NCBI GenBank assembly: GCA_009691715.1
Contig: SIAN01000031.1
Coordinates: 1 to 48,480, forward strand
Source: Planctomycetota bacterium
GTDB lineage: Bacteria; Planctomycetota; B15-G4; SIAN01
Length of the DNA stretch: 48,480 bases
Direction: 5' to 3'
The translations under genes were made by a program, and so were the position numbers. Below, piece after piece: positions 1 through 8,799 of this stretch. The stretch's first letter is position 1; each line of letters starts with the position of its first letter. The notes beneath the pieces were generated by a model. The model worked only from the letters and a program-made list of their open reading frames with translations. It did no database searches and was not told the origin of the DNA.

Positions 1-353
1 TCGGAGAAATGCATCAGCAGCAACGCGCCGATCGCGAAGTTCGGAGCGACGACGCCGCCCAACCTGCTGGCGGCACAGCGCCGCGCAAGCTCTTCGCGCT
101 GCGCTGGCATCAAGCCGCTCGTGCCGATGATCGGCCGCGCACCTGCAGCGACCATCGCAAGTGCATTCGACCCCGCGACCTCCGGCAGCGTGAAGTCGAC
201 AGCGACATCAACTCGCTCAGAGCGGATCCGCGCGACCAGATCGTCGCCGCGGCCGCAACGCGCGACCAACTCCAGATCACCTGCGTTCCCGATCGCCGTG
301 CAGGCGAGTTGCCCCATCCGGCCCGCCGCGCCGTTGACGAGAACACGGATCAT
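1..353 (-). CDS. dapB: 4-hydroxy-tetrahydrodipicolinate reductase, N-terminal part (cut by window edge)
   Basis: Only the first 117 codons are in the window; the gene continues past the left edge. The start is ATG at 353, inside an ATGA overlap with the stop of ddl. The N-terminus reads MIRVLVNGAAGRMGQ, the Rossmann dinucleotide-binding start of DapB. Further on are a GTSGL segment and APNFAIGALLLM, the conserved stretch lining the DapB active site. The family reduces the cyclic diaminopimelate/lysine-pathway precursor with NAD(P)H in the cytoplasm. Lying directly behind ddl, it fits a peptidoglycan-precursor function. The catalytic His/Lys region lies outside the window, so intactness cannot be judged. 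Confidence 0.9.
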   Translation of the reverse strand, partial: MIRVLVNGAAGRMGQLACTAIGNAGDLELVARCGRGDDLVARIRSERVDVAVDFTLPEVAGSNALAMVAAGARPIIGTSGLMPAQREELARRCAASRLGGVVAPNFAIGALLLMHFS

Positions 354-1426
354 CGCGCCGCCTTCGCCCGCGCGCGCGAGCCGTGCATCGCGTCCTCGAC
401 CAGCCGCCGGAACAGCGCCGGCAGTTCGAGCCCGGCCGCACGGACCGCACGCGGAAACAGCGACTCACGGGTAAGCCCTGGAAGCGTGTTGAGCTCGAGG
501 AACCACGGCACGCCATCCGCGAGGATGAAATCGACGCGAGCAAACCCCCGACACCCGATCGCGCGGTAGGCGGCCTTCGCGGCGGCCTCGATTCGCGCGA
601 GCGTGCTCGGCGGCAGCGGCGCCGGGCAGATTTCGTCTGTGGCTCCGTGGGTGTACTTCGCCTCGAGGTCGAACATCCCTCCGTGGTGCGGTCGGATCAA
701 GATCGGCGGCAGGGATTCGATCCCGCGCGCCGCATCGCCGATGACGGCGCAAGTCACCTCATCGCCCACGACCTGCTCCTCGACCAGCGCGCCGGTCGAG
801 CCTTCGACGCCAAGCGCAAGCCGGATCGCCACCGGAAGTCCCGCGCGCTCGGTGACTCGCGAGAGTCCGTAGCTTGAACCGCCATCGACCGGCTTGATGA
901 TCAGAGGCAGCGCCAACCGAGCGAGACGCGCGATCAACCCGACTTCATCCGCCGCCTCATGCGGCGCGATCGTCTCACCACGCGGCATCCGCAGTTCGGT
1001 CGTCGCCATCAGCAGCGACTTGGTCTTCTGCTTGTCCATCGCAAGCGCTGAAGCGAGCACGTCACAGCCGACGCAGGGCAATTCGATGGTGGCAAGGAAC
1101 CCCTGCAGCGAGCCGTCCTCGCCGAGAGTGCCGTGGACGATCGGGAATCCGGCGTCGAACTTCCCGCCGGCCAGTGATTCGAGAGCGCCCCCCCACGAGT
1201 GCGTCGAAGCCGGTCGCGCCCGGGAGAGCGCGGTCGCCTCTCCGTCGCCAGCCGTCAGCGGAGCGAACGTCGCCGTACCGACGCGACCATCCCGTCGCAG
1301 GTGGAACGCCCCCACCGCGAGTCCGCCTGCCGACAGCCAGCCGATCAAGCTGTCGGCGCTGCGAATCGAGATCTCGTGCTCGGCGGAAGGCCCACCGAAG
1401 AACACCGCCACGCTCGTTGCCGCCAT
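350..1426 (-). CDS. ddl: D-alanine--D-alanine ligase
   Basis: ATP-grasp ligase of 358 residues that joins two D-alanines for the peptidoglycan stem peptide. The start chosen is ATG at 1426 (MAATSVAVFFGGPSAEHEIS), because the family begins just before the GGxSxEHEIS motif; an upstream in-frame extension to 1525 has no family counterpart. Visible motifs are the EEQVVGDEVTCAV strand, FARVDFILADG and the metal/ATP-binding ELNTLPGLT near the C-terminus. The length is normal. No clear Shine-Dalgarno precedes the ATG. The stop overlaps the dapB start by four bases, so the two are probably translationally coupled. Confidence 0.92.
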   Translation of the reverse strand: MAATSVAVFFGGPSAEHEISIRSADSLIGWLSAGGLAVGAFHLRRDGRVGTATFAPLTAGDGEATALSRARPASTHSWGGALESLAGGKFDAGFPIVHGTLGEDGSLQGFLATIELPCVGCDVLASALAMDKQKTKSLLMATTELRMPRGETIAPHEAADEVGLIARLARLALPLIIKPVDGGSSYGLSRVTERAGLPVAIRLALGVEGSTGALVEEQVVGDEVTCAVIGDAARGIESLPPILIRPHHGGMFDLEAKYTHGATDEICPAPLPPSTLARIEAAAKAAYRAIGCRGFARVDFILADGVPWFLELNTLPGLTRESLFPRAVRAAGLELPALFRRLVEDAMHGSRARAKAAR

Positions 1427-1543
1427 GGTCGCGCGATCGTAGCAACGTCGGCACAACTCGAACGCCGTCGCGACGACGAGCTTCCGCCGACCGGCGTTGC
1501 TCGCTCGATCGTTCTGCCTCGGCAAGCGGGCGTATTGCCCCGC

Positions 1544-2935
1544 TCAGGACCCGTCGACGTAGAGGCGGCCGACCGTCCCGCTCGCCATTCTGGCAGCGAG
1601 TTCCTCGGCGTCGAGCGCCAGCAATGGGCCGACCTCCGCCGGCGTACCGACTGGCAAGCTGATTCCGGCTGACGCAAGCCAACCGCGGTGCAGGCTCGAC
1701 CACGCCGCGCGCGCCGTGTCTGGCGAGTCCTCGCCGCTGCGATTCTTCACCGGAGCGAATTCCTCGCTGCGCAGCACCTCCATCGCGATCGTCCGCTGTG
1801 CCAGCGCGAGACCATCGAACACAAAGCTCTCGAACTTGACGCCGTTCGGCTCAGCAGGCGTGACGACATCGCCGGAGTCGTCGACGTACGGCACCTTCTT
1901 GCGCGCGACGTGGTAGGGCAGTTCGAGCGTTCCCCGACCGAGGCGCTCGAAGAACGCGAGGCTGAAGGCGTGGATGGCGATGCTGCCGGCGCCGAACTGG
2001 AGGTTCCCCGCCGCGTCGCGCGCCGCACGCTGCGGCTCCGGCAGGTCGGAGTATTCGACAATGCCCGGTCGACCATCGATGGTCGCGAACACGCCCACCT
2101 TCTCGGCCGCGTCCCGCTTGGCGACCACCTTGAGCGAGAACTCTGCGTCGCGGAGCAGGTGGTGCCCGAGAAAGACCGGATCGGCGACCTTCACCAGCGG
2201 ATTGTCGACCTGGAAGTAGAACAGCGTGTCGATGCCGCGACGCTTGAGTTGATCGACGGCGCCAGACGCCGTCAGCGCGCGGAAGACGCCGCCATGTCCG
2301 TCGGGGCTGAGGAAGATTCGCCCGCGCTCGGCGAGCAGCAGTCGACCGTCGCGATCGAGCGCAGGAAGCATCCCTTGCTCGAGGAAGGTCACGTCCTTTG
2401 GATTGAGCCCGAAGTAGCGGTGCTGCTCGAAGAAGGACCTCGTGACCGCGTGATTGTCGGGGCTCACGAGCAGCAGGAGCGGGATCGCCTTCGCGTAGCG
2501 ACGCCCCAGCGCGAGGACCTTCTCCGCGTGCACCTGAAACAGCGACTTCGCCGAGACCGGCCCGATCGGAAAGAACCCCTTCGGTGCGTCGTAGCCGAGG
2601 CGGCTCGCCTGCCCGCCGGCGACGATGATCACGCCGACGCGACCTGCCTGGAGCGCCGCTTCGCCGGCCGTGCGACTCGCCGCCTCTCCTGCGCGTGCGC
2701 CGCTGTCAGTCGCGATTCCGATCACGTTCGCGGGTTCGAGTCGCGGCACATGGTGCGTCGGTTCGCCGACCAGGTGCGCCTCGATCAGTCGCTTCACCAG
2801 CGCGAGATCAACCGAGCGCAACTGCGCGAGCAACGTCGCGCGCTGCTCCGCTCCGAGGTCATCGAAGAAGCGGAAGACGTGCCCCTGCTCCGCCTCGCAG
2901 AATCGGGCCCGCAAGGCAGCGTTTTTGGCGCTCAA
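1544..2935 (-). CDS. UDP-N-acetylhexosamine pyrophosphorylase-like uridylyltransferase (UDPGP family)
   Basis: A 463-residue protein of the UDPGP type seen in eukaryotic UAP1 and UGP2, not the bacterial GlmU or GalU type. Residues 105-123 carry the nucleotide-binding loop (AGGQASRLG, then PKG), and near residue 242 is QVDNPLVKVADP, almost the UAP1 signature. The expected reaction is UTP plus a (N-acetyl)hexosamine-1-phosphate giving the UDP-sugar; the exact sugar cannot be read from sequence. The start is taken as TTG at 2935: an in-frame stop lies a few codons upstream with no ATG or GTG between, and GAGG sits five bases before it. It lies 24 bases behind fabF and 117 bases before ddl, so it may supply UDP-GlcNAc for wall or lipid A synthesis (inference). 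Confidence 0.85.
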   Translation of the reverse strand: MSAKNAALRARFCEAEQGHVFRFFDDLGAEQRATLLAQLRSVDLALVKRLIEAHLVGEPTHHVPRLEPANVIGIATDSGARAGEAASRTAGEAALQAGRVGVIIVAGGQASRLGYDAPKGFFPIGPVSAKSLFQVHAEKVLALGRRYAKAIPLLLLVSPDNHAVTRSFFEQHRYFGLNPKDVTFLEQGMLPALDRDGRLLLAERGRIFLSPDGHGGVFRALTASGAVDQLKRRGIDTLFYFQVDNPLVKVADPVFLGHHLLRDAEFSLKVVAKRDAAEKVGVFATIDGRPGIVEYSDLPEPQRAARDAAGNLQFGAGSIAIHAFSLAFFERLGRGTLELPYHVARKKVPYVDDSGDVVTPAEPNGVKFESFVFDGLALAQRTIAMEVLRSEEFAPVKNRSGEDSPDTARAAWSSLHRGWLASAGISLPVGTPAEVGPLLALDAEELAARMASGTVGRLYVDGS

Positions 2936-2959
2936 TTCAACCTCGTGTGGCGCGCGCGC

Positions 2960-4204
2960 TCATCCGGCGAATGCGCGGAAGGCGAGGCACACGTTGTGAC
3001 CGCCGAATCCCAGCGCGTTGCAGATCGCGGCGCGAACGCGCATCTCCCGCGCAGCGCCTGGCAGATAGTCAAGGTCGCAGAGGGGGTCAGCCGTCGTGAG
3101 ATTGCGCGTCGGGTGGACCACGCCACGCGCCACCGACAACGTCGACACCATCGCCCCGATTGCTCCGGCGGCGCCGAGCAAGTGGCCGATCATCGACTTG
3201 CTCGACGAGATGGCGAGCCGACGGGCGTGATCGCCGAAGACCGCCTTCAACGCGCGCGTCTCGACGACATCGTTGTATTCGGTCGAAGTGCCGTGAGCGT
3301 TGACGTAGTCAATCGACATCGGGTCGATGGACCCGTCGCGGAGCGCGATCTGCATCGCGCGCGCCGGTCCGATTCCGTCTTCTTTCGGCGCCGTGATGTG
3401 ATGCGCATCGGCGGTCGTGCCGTAGCCGCAAAGCTCCGCGAGGATGCGAGCGCCGCGCTTCTGCGCGCGTCCGGCCTCCTCGAGCACGAGGATCGCCGCG
3501 CCTTCGCCCATGACGAATCCGTCGCGGTCCTTGTCGAACGGCCGGCTCGCCCCCGCCGGATCGTCGTTTCGGCGCGACATCGCCCGCAACGCGCAGAAGC
3601 CACCGATGGCAAGCGGCGTGACCGTCGCCTCGGAGCCGCCGGCGACCATGACATCGGCTTCGTCGTGCTGGATCGCGCGAAGCGCCATTCCGATCGCATG
3701 CGACGCGGAAGCGCAGGCCGAAGCCGTCGCGAAGTTCGGTCCTTCCAAGCCGTGGTAGATCGAAATCTGGCCCGCGGCAGCGTTCATCATCATCTTCGGA
3801 ATGAAGAACGGCGAGACGCGGTCCGGCCCACGCTCGCCGAGGATCTTGTCCTGCGCCTCAAGCTCGCCGATGCCGCCGATTCCGGATCCAATCACGACGC
3901 CGGCCCGAGTCGGGTCGAAGACGCCATCCTTGACGCCCGACGCTGCGAGGGCCTCTTTTGCGGCCACCAGCGCGAACTGCGTGAAACGGTCGAGTTTTTT
4001 CGACTCGATCTTGGGGAAATGCTGCTCGGGAACGTATTCCCGGCACTCCCCCGCGATCCTAGTCGCGAAGTTCGCCGCGTCGAAGGCCGTGATCGGAGCG
4101 ACCCCCGAGTCGCCCTTCAGCAGGCGCTCGAAGCTGATCTCGGCGCCGACACCTAACGGAGTGACGGCACCGACCCCGGTGATGACGACGCGACGAGTTC
4201 CCAT
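2960..4204 (-). CDS. fabF: beta-ketoacyl-ACP synthase II
   Basis: A 414-residue condensing enzyme that elongates acyl-ACP with malonyl-ACP in the cytoplasm. The catalytic triad is complete: Cys164 in ATASACASASHAIG, His304 in VNAHGTSTEYND and His341 in SKSMIGHLLGAAGA, nearly identical in spacing to E. coli FabF. The N-terminus RRVVITGVGAVTPLG is canonical. The start is ATG at 4204, eight bases after the acpP stop. Genes upstream in the operon (acpP, fabG, fabD, fabH, plsX) complete a standard type II fatty-acid synthesis cluster; fabZ and fabI are not in the window. Confidence 0.96.
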   Translation of the reverse strand: MGTRRVVITGVGAVTPLGVGAEISFERLLKGDSGVAPITAFDAANFATRIAGECREYVPEQHFPKIESKKLDRFTQFALVAAKEALAASGVKDGVFDPTRAGVVIGSGIGGIGELEAQDKILGERGPDRVSPFFIPKMMMNAAAGQISIYHGLEGPNFATASACASASHAIGMALRAIQHDEADVMVAGGSEATVTPLAIGGFCALRAMSRRNDDPAGASRPFDKDRDGFVMGEGAAILVLEEAGRAQKRGARILAELCGYGTTADAHHITAPKEDGIGPARAMQIALRDGSIDPMSIDYVNAHGTSTEYNDVVETRALKAVFGDHARRLAISSSKSMIGHLLGAAGAIGAMVSTLSVARGVVHPTRNLTTADPLCDLDYLPGAAREMRVRAAICNALGFGGHNVCLAFRAFAG

Positions 4205-4212
4205 CCGAGCGC

Positions 4213-4452
4213 TTACTCCACGCGCTCCTTGATGTACTTGATGGCGTCGCCGACCGTCTGGATCTTCTCAGCTTCGTCGTCCGGGATGTTCACGTCGAAC
4301 TCGTCCTCGAACTCCATCACGAGCTCGACCGTGTCGAGCGAGTCCGCGCCGAGGTCGTTCACGAACGAGGTCGCCATCGTGATCTTGTCTTTGCTCGCAC
4401 CCATCTGCTCGCAGATGATGTTGATCACGCGCTCTTCGATGCTCTGAGACAC
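4213..4452 (-). CDS. acpP: acyl carrier protein
   Basis: A 79-residue acidic carrier protein that holds growing acyl chains on phosphopantetheine. The attachment site is Ser38 in [17 protein letters not shown], the invariant DSL motif. Length and the acidic helix II match the family. The start is GTG at 4452 ([13 protein letters not shown]), preceded by GGAGG at seven bases, a strong ribosome-binding site that fits the high output needed for ACP. It lies between fabG (153-base gap) and fabF (8-base gap). Confidence 0.97.
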   Translation of the reverse strand: MSQSIEERVINIICEQMGASKDKITMATSFVNDLGADSLDTVELVMEFEDEFDVNIPDDEAEKIQTVGDAIKYIKERVE

Positions 4453-4605
4453 CCTCGTTCCTCCGTCTGGCCTCGTTCATCGCATGCCCGGCGGAGCGTC
4501 GCACGCGGATGCGGCGGGCTCGCCGAAGCGGGCGGGATGATAACGCGAATTGGTCTCCGCAAGTCGCTCCGTGAAGCCGTTCGGCGCCCCGGGGAGACTG
4601 AAAGC

Positions 4606-5373
4606 TCAGCCGCCGAAACCTCCGATCGCGAGCCCGCCGTCCACCGGGATCACGGTCCCAGTCAGATAGCCCGCGGCATCGCTGCACAGAAACGCCACCA
4701 CTCCGGCGATGTCTTCACCAGCACCGAACCGCCGAAGCGGAATCTGCCCGAGCGATTGCTGCTTCATCGCTTCCGGCAGTCCGCTGGTCATGTCAGTCTC
4801 AATGAACCCGGGGCAGATCACGTTGGCCGTCACCCTGCGCCCGGCCAACTCCTTGGCGAGCGACCGGGTGAAGCCGAACAGTCCGGCTTTGGCCGCCGCG
4901 TAGTTCGACTGCCCAGCATTGCCGATCATGCCGACGATCGACGAAATGTTAACGATTCGACCAGCCGGGCTCTTCGCCAGTGCCCGCGACGCGGCCCGGC
5001 AGACGTGGAAGACGCCCTTCAGGTCGATGTCGAGGACCGAGTTCCAATCGTCGTCGCTCATTCGCATCAGGAGGCCGTCGCGCGTCACCCCGGCGTTGTT
5101 GACGACGATGTCGAGGCGACCGGCCTCCTCCACGACGCGCTTCACCGCCTCGGTCACCGCCGCCCCGTCCGCGACATCGAGCGCCACCGCGAAGCAGCGA
5201 CGGCCCCTCGCCTCGATGTCCGCCTTGGTCGCCGCGAGCGCGTCTGCGCTGCGCGCGATTGCGATCACATCGGCGCCGTCGGCGGCGAGTCGTGCGGCGA
5301 TCGCCCGACCGATCCCGCGCGACGCGCCCGTGACGAGGGCGACCCGTCCTGCCAGTGTCCCGGTTGCGCTCAT
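4606..5373 (-). CDS. fabG: 3-oxoacyl-ACP reductase
   Basis: A 255-residue short-chain dehydrogenase that reduces beta-ketoacyl-ACP with NADPH. It shows the cofactor loop TGASRGIGRAIA (residues 15-26), NNAGVTRDGLLMRM (92-105) and the catalytic residues Ser145, Tyr158 and Lys162 in NISSIVGMIGNAGQSNYAAAK, with the FabG-specific GNAGQ(S/A)NY spacing. The C-terminus YLTGTVIPVDGGLAIGG is typical. ATG at 5373 overlaps the fabD stop by four bases (ATGA). The 153-base gap to acpP may carry a separate acpP promoter; none could be called with confidence. Confidence 0.95.
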   Translation of the reverse strand: MSATGTLAGRVALVTGASRGIGRAIAARLAADGADVIAIARSADALAATKADIEARGRRCFAVALDVADGAAVTEAVKRVVEEAGRLDIVVNNAGVTRDGLLMRMSDDDWNSVLDIDLKGVFHVCRAASRALAKSPAGRIVNISSIVGMIGNAGQSNYAAAKAGLFGFTRSLAKELAGRRVTANVICPGFIETDMTSGLPEAMKQQSLGQIPLRRFGAGEDIAGVVAFLCSDAAGYLTGTVIPVDGGLAIGGFGG

Positions 5374-6326
5374 CCCCCCGCTCCCTCGGTCGCGGCTGCG
5401 CCCGACGATCCGCGCACATCCTCGATTTTCTGCACGTTGCGGCAGCGGACAGCGCCGTCAATCTTGCCGAGCAATCCGGTGAGGACCGCGCCCGGCCCCG
5501 GCTCGAAGAAGTCGGTGGCCCCGTTCGCGATGAGTGCCCGCATCGAACGCTCCCACAGGACCGGCGACGTGACCTGGCGCAGCAGCGTCGGCGCGATCGT
5601 CGCGACATCGCCGTGCGGCGCCGCCGTCACGTTGGAGAACACCGGAATGCGCGGCGCCGCGAGCTTCACCCGGTCGAGCGCTCGCGTGAGTTGCGGGACG
5701 CCGGGCGCCATGAGCGCCGAGTGGAACGCGCCCGCCACCTTGAGCGGGATCGCCCTGCGGACACCGTCCGCGCGCGCGTTGGCAGTGACTCGCTCAAGCG
5801 CCGCCTTCGCTCCCGAGATCGCGATGTTGCCGGGACAGAGGAAGTTCGCCGGATTGAGGACCTCGCCCTCGCTGCGCTTGTCGCAAACCGTTCGCGCCAG
5901 TTCCTCGGTCGCGCCAAGGAGCGCGAGCATGCCGCTCGGCGCCGCCTCGGACGCGGCCTGCATCCCGCGCCCGCGCTCACGAACCACCGCCACGCAATCC
6001 TCGAAGCCGATCGCTTCGGCGAACCAGAGCGCCGTGTACTCGCCGAGCGAGAGGCCGGCGGTGCACGCAAAGTCCTTCCGATCAAGCTCGCCGCACTCCT
6101 CGAGGGCGACGACGATCGCGGCGCTGCAAACAAAGATCGCCGGTTGGCACAGGTCGGTCTTCTCCAGTTCGCTGTCGGGCCCCTCGAAGCAAACCTTCGC
6201 GAGGTCGAAACCCATGACGGCGCTCGCGCGTGCGAACAGGTCGCGCGCCGCCGCAGAGGCCGTGTGGAAGCTCAAGCCCATGCCCAGGTGCTGGGCGCCC
6301 TGACCGGGAAAGACGATCGCGCGCAT
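5370..6326 (-). CDS. fabD: malonyl-CoA:ACP transacylase
   Basis: A 318-residue acyltransferase that loads malonate onto ACP. The N-terminus MRAIVFPGQGAQHLGMG carries the oxyanion-hole GQG motif, and the nucleophile is Ser93 in AGLSLGEYTAL (GxSxGE). AGAFHSALM, about residue 200, supplies the catalytic His. The length is normal. The start is ATG at 6326, 36 bases after the fabH stop, with a small hairpin (6347-6362) between. The stop overlaps the fabG start. Confidence 0.95.
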   Translation of the reverse strand: MRAIVFPGQGAQHLGMGLSFHTASAAARDLFARASAVMGFDLAKVCFEGPDSELEKTDLCQPAIFVCSAAIVVALEECGELDRKDFACTAGLSLGEYTALWFAEAIGFEDCVAVVRERGRGMQAASEAAPSGMLALLGATEELARTVCDKRSEGEVLNPANFLCPGNIAISGAKAALERVTANARADGVRRAIPLKVAGAFHSALMAPGVPQLTRALDRVKLAAPRIPVFSNVTAAPHGDVATIAPTLLRQVTSPVLWERSMRALIANGATDFFEPGPGAVLTGLLGKIDGAVRCRNVQKIEDVRGSSGAAATEGAGG

Positions 6327-6346
6327 CGCGACACGACTCCAGAATC

Positions 6347-6362
6347 GCGGCCGAACGGCCGC
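6347..6362 (-). other. hairpin between fabH and fabD
   Basis: A perfect 6-bp inverted repeat (GCGGCC/GGCCGC) with a four-base loop lies immediately after the fabH stop and 20 bases before the fabD start. No T-run follows, so it is more likely an RNA stability or attenuation element than a full terminator. It could also be chance in GC-rich sequence. Confidence 0.3.
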
Positions 6363-7361
6363 TCACCAGCGCAACGCGCCCGAGGCCCATGTGAGACCGG
6401 CGCCGAACGCGCAGAAGATGACCAGCTTGCCGCGAGCTACCTCGATCGCCCCCGAGCGGACGGCCTCATCGAGCGCGATGGCGATCGATGCGGCCGATGT
6501 GTTGCCGTACCGCTCGATGTTGCAGTAAACCTGCTCGGCCGGGATGTCGAGCTTCTCCCGAGCGCTTTCGATGATCCGCAAGTTGACCTGATGCGGGATG
6601 ACCAGGCCGAGCTCGATGCCTGGGTTCGACTCGCGCTGCTCGTTCACCAGTTCGACGAAACGGCCGACCGCGAACTTGTAGACCTCGCGCCCGCGGATGC
6701 GCAGGAAGTGCTGACCTGCCGCCATCGCCTCCGGGGTGAGTCGCTCGGCCGAGCCTCCCGCCTGGAGCCACATGATGTCGTAGCCGCTGCCGTCGGCGTA
6801 GATGCGGTGCGGCAGGATCTCGCCCCGCTCGAATTCGTTCGACACGATGGCAGCGCCGGCACCGTCGCCGAAGAGGATGCACGACGAACGCTCGCTGTAG
6901 TCGACGATGCGCGAGAGCGTCTCGGCGCCGATGACCAACACGTGGCGCGCCGCACCGGCCACGATCATCGAGCGGGCGATGTGCAGCGCGTAGAGGAACC
7001 CCGAGCACGCCGCACCGATGTCGAACGCGCCCGCGCGCGTCGCGCCGATCAGAGCTTGGACCTTGCACGCGGTCGACGGAAATTGGTTGTCGGGCGTCAC
7101 GGTCGCGACGACGATCGCGTCGAGCTCGTCGGCCCGCATTCCAGCGGCGGCGAGCGCTCGCCGTGCCGCCTCGGCGGCGAGCGTCGCCGTCGTCTCGCCC
7201 TCGCTGACGACTCGACGCTCCTTGATCCCGGTGCGGCCGATGATCCAGTCGTCGGTGGTGTCGACCATCCGCTCGAAGTCGCTGTTCTTCAGCGTCTTGG
7301 CCGGCACGCAGGAGCCGGTCCCGCGGATCCCGACGCGGATCGCACCCGCGCCACCGCTCAC
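6363..7361 (-). CDS. fabH: beta-ketoacyl-ACP synthase III
   Basis: A 332-residue initiating condensing enzyme that joins an acyl-CoA primer to malonyl-ACP. The catalytic residues are Cys119 in DIGAACSGFLYAL, His257 in VIPHQVNLRI and Asn287 in RYGNTSAASI, all with family spacing. The CoA-loop segment DDWIIGRTGIKERRV is present. The start is GTG at 7361, in a GTGA overlap with the plsX stop; the leading MSGGAGA is slightly longer than typical FabH. Substrate preference (acetyl or branched primers) cannot be judged from sequence. Confidence 0.95.
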   Translation of the reverse strand: MSGGAGAIRVGIRGTGSCVPAKTLKNSDFERMVDTTDDWIIGRTGIKERRVVSEGETTATLAAEAARRALAAAGMRADELDAIVVATVTPDNQFPSTACKVQALIGATRAGAFDIGAACSGFLYALHIARSMIVAGAARHVLVIGAETLSRIVDYSERSSCILFGDGAGAAIVSNEFERGEILPHRIYADGSGYDIMWLQAGGSAERLTPEAMAAGQHFLRIRGREVYKFAVGRFVELVNEQRESNPGIELGLVIPHQVNLRIIESAREKLDIPAEQVYCNIERYGNTSAASIAIALDEAVRSGAIEVARGKLVIFCAFGAGLTWASGALRW

Positions 7362-8365
7362 GAAGCTGCCCCATCGGCCCGGCCATCGGCGTCAAGTGCG
7401 GCGCGGATCTGACGATTGACGTCAGCCTTCACGAACTGCGCGGAGACGCGCAGCGCATTCGCCATCGCCCGCCGATCGGAGCGACCGTGCATGATCATCA
7501 CCAGTCCATCGACGCCCAGGAGCGGGGCGCCGCCGTACTCGGCGTAGTCGAGCTTCTGCGTGACCTTGCGCACGACCTGACCGAGCGGCGACTGCTGCGA
7601 CGCCGGGTCCTGCATCGGCCCCTTCACCGCGTCATGGAAGTAGTGGCCAACGCCCTCGAAGACCTTCAGCACGACATTGCCGACAAAACCTTCGCAGACG
7701 ACGACGTCGGCTTTGCCCACCAGCAGTTGATTGCCCTCGACGTTGCCGACGAATGCAAACTTTGCGGTCTCGAACAGCTCGCGCGTGCTCTTGACCAGCT
7801 TGTTGCCCTTTTCTTCTTCCTCGCCGATGTTCAGCAGGGCGACGCGCGGCTTTTCGATGCCGAGGACGTTCCGGCTGAACAGCTCGCCCATGACGCCATA
7901 TTGCAGCAGATGCTCTGGCGTCGCATGGATGTTGGCCCCGACATCGAGGATCGTGATCGGACCTTTCGCACCCTCGAAAGTGATTGCGATCCCCGGCCGA
8001 TCGACTCTTGCGAGCGGGCCGAGGACGCGCCATGCCGCGGCGACGCAGGAGCCGGTGCTACCTGCCGAGATGAATGCGCCGGCGACACCGCTCTTGACTG
8101 CGGCCATCGCCACCATGATCGATGACAGCGGCTTGCGCAGTACCTTGACCGGCGAGTCCCCCATCGCGACATCTTCAGTCGCCGCACGGAACTCACACTC
8201 GCGGAGCACCGGTACCTTGGCGTACCAAGGCTCGAGTCGCTCCGGATGACCGACGAGCAGAACTTCGTCCGGCCGGACGAACCCTTTGTCGAAGGCCCGG
8301 GCGACGCCGAACAGAATCTCTTCTGGGGCGTGATCGCCGCCCATGGCGTCCACGGCGATCTTCAT
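7358..8365 (-). CDS. plsX: phosphate acyltransferase PlsX
   Basis: A 335-residue enzyme that converts acyl-ACP to acyl-phosphate for the PlsY route to phosphatidic acid, acting at the inner face of the membrane. The N-terminus MKIAVDAMGGDHAPEEI is the family hallmark; SAGSTGSCVAAAWRVLG and VCEGFVGNVVLKVFEG are further conserved blocks. ATG at 8365 is preceded by GGGAGGAG with good spacing. The order rpmF-plsX-fabH-fabD-fabG-acpP-fabF is the common bacterial arrangement, which supports all the assignments. Confidence 0.96.
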   Translation of the reverse strand: MKIAVDAMGGDHAPEEILFGVARAFDKGFVRPDEVLLVGHPERLEPWYAKVPVLRECEFRAATEDVAMGDSPVKVLRKPLSSIMVAMAAVKSGVAGAFISAGSTGSCVAAAWRVLGPLARVDRPGIAITFEGAKGPITILDVGANIHATPEHLLQYGVMGELFSRNVLGIEKPRVALLNIGEEEEKGNKLVKSTRELFETAKFAFVGNVEGNQLLVGKADVVVCEGFVGNVVLKVFEGVGHYFHDAVKGPMQDPASQQSPLGQVVRKVTQKLDYAEYGGAPLLGVDGLVMIMHGRSDRRAMANALRVSAQFVKADVNRQIRAALDADGRADGAAS

Positions 8366-8425
8366 GCGCTCCTCCCTCGCGAAGACTCGCTGCGATCGTT
8401 CGAAACGCGATCGCCGCGACCGCCG

Positions 8426-8623
8426 TCAGCTCGATTTGGGCTCAGCGCCCGCATCCGCGAACACTTGCAGCTTCCCGTAGTAGCCGCAGCGATCGCAAAC
8501 GGTGTGCGGCATCGTGGCGCCACCACAGCGGCCGCACCGCGACATCGGTGGTGCGGCGAGACGGTGGTGGGAGCGGCGCATCCCCTTGCGGGATTGCGAG
8601 GTTTTCTTCTTCGGGACAGCCAT
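8426..8623 (-). CDS. rpmF: 50S ribosomal protein bL32
   Basis: A 65-residue basic protein beginning MAVPKKKTSQSRKGMRRSHH, the invariant bL32 start. It keeps a four-cysteine zinc ribbon (CGRC near residue 30, CDRC near residue 43), so it is the zinc-binding C+ form. ATG at 8623 is preceded by AGAGG. It is placed directly before plsX as in many bacteria. The companion yceD (DUF177) gene that usually sits upstream is absent; alaS is there instead. Confidence 0.95.
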   Translation of the reverse strand: MAVPKKKTSQSRKGMRRSHHRLAAPPMSRCGRCGGATMPHTVCDRCGYYGKLQVFADAGAEPKSS

Positions 8624-8701
8624 CAGTTCGCCTCTCGAGTCGGAGACCGCCGCGCGGGCGATCGTCCCGCGGACGACCCCGCGCCGCGCAGTCTGGCAGC
8701 G

Positions 8702-8719
8702 GCCGCCTTCGGGGGCGGC
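8702..8719 (-). other. hairpin in the alaS-rpmF interval
   Basis: A 6-bp GC stem (GCCGCC/GGCGGC) with a six-base loop lies between the alaS stop and the rpmF start, downstream of a possible promoter. It has no T-run, so it may be a leader structure for rpmF or chance. Confidence 0.25.
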
Positions 8720-8755
8720 TCGCACGCCGGGCGGCGGCTCGGGCGGAAGCGGGGA

Positions 8756-8784
8756 AGGTTACGGCGCCTTTCGTGGGCAATCAA
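8756..8784 (-). promoter_or_regulatory. possible sigma-70-type promoter for rpmF-plsX-fab
   Basis: On the minus strand TTGATT (8779-8784) is followed after 17 bases by TAACCT (8756-8761), about 130 bases before the rpmF start and just past the alaS stop. The -35 is fair and the -10 weak. The call rests on spacing and position only. Confidence 0.35.
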
Positions 8785-8799
8785 TGGCACCACCGGTCG

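Noticed and set aside
1688..4156. Long open frame of 822 codons on the plus strand
   Set aside because: It is antisense to the UDPGP and fabF genes, rich in Arg/Asp/Glu with no domain pattern; a GC-rich mirror of real genes.
4453..4605. acpP promoter with TATCAT as -10
   Set aside because: No acceptable -35 at 15-19 bases, so not called.
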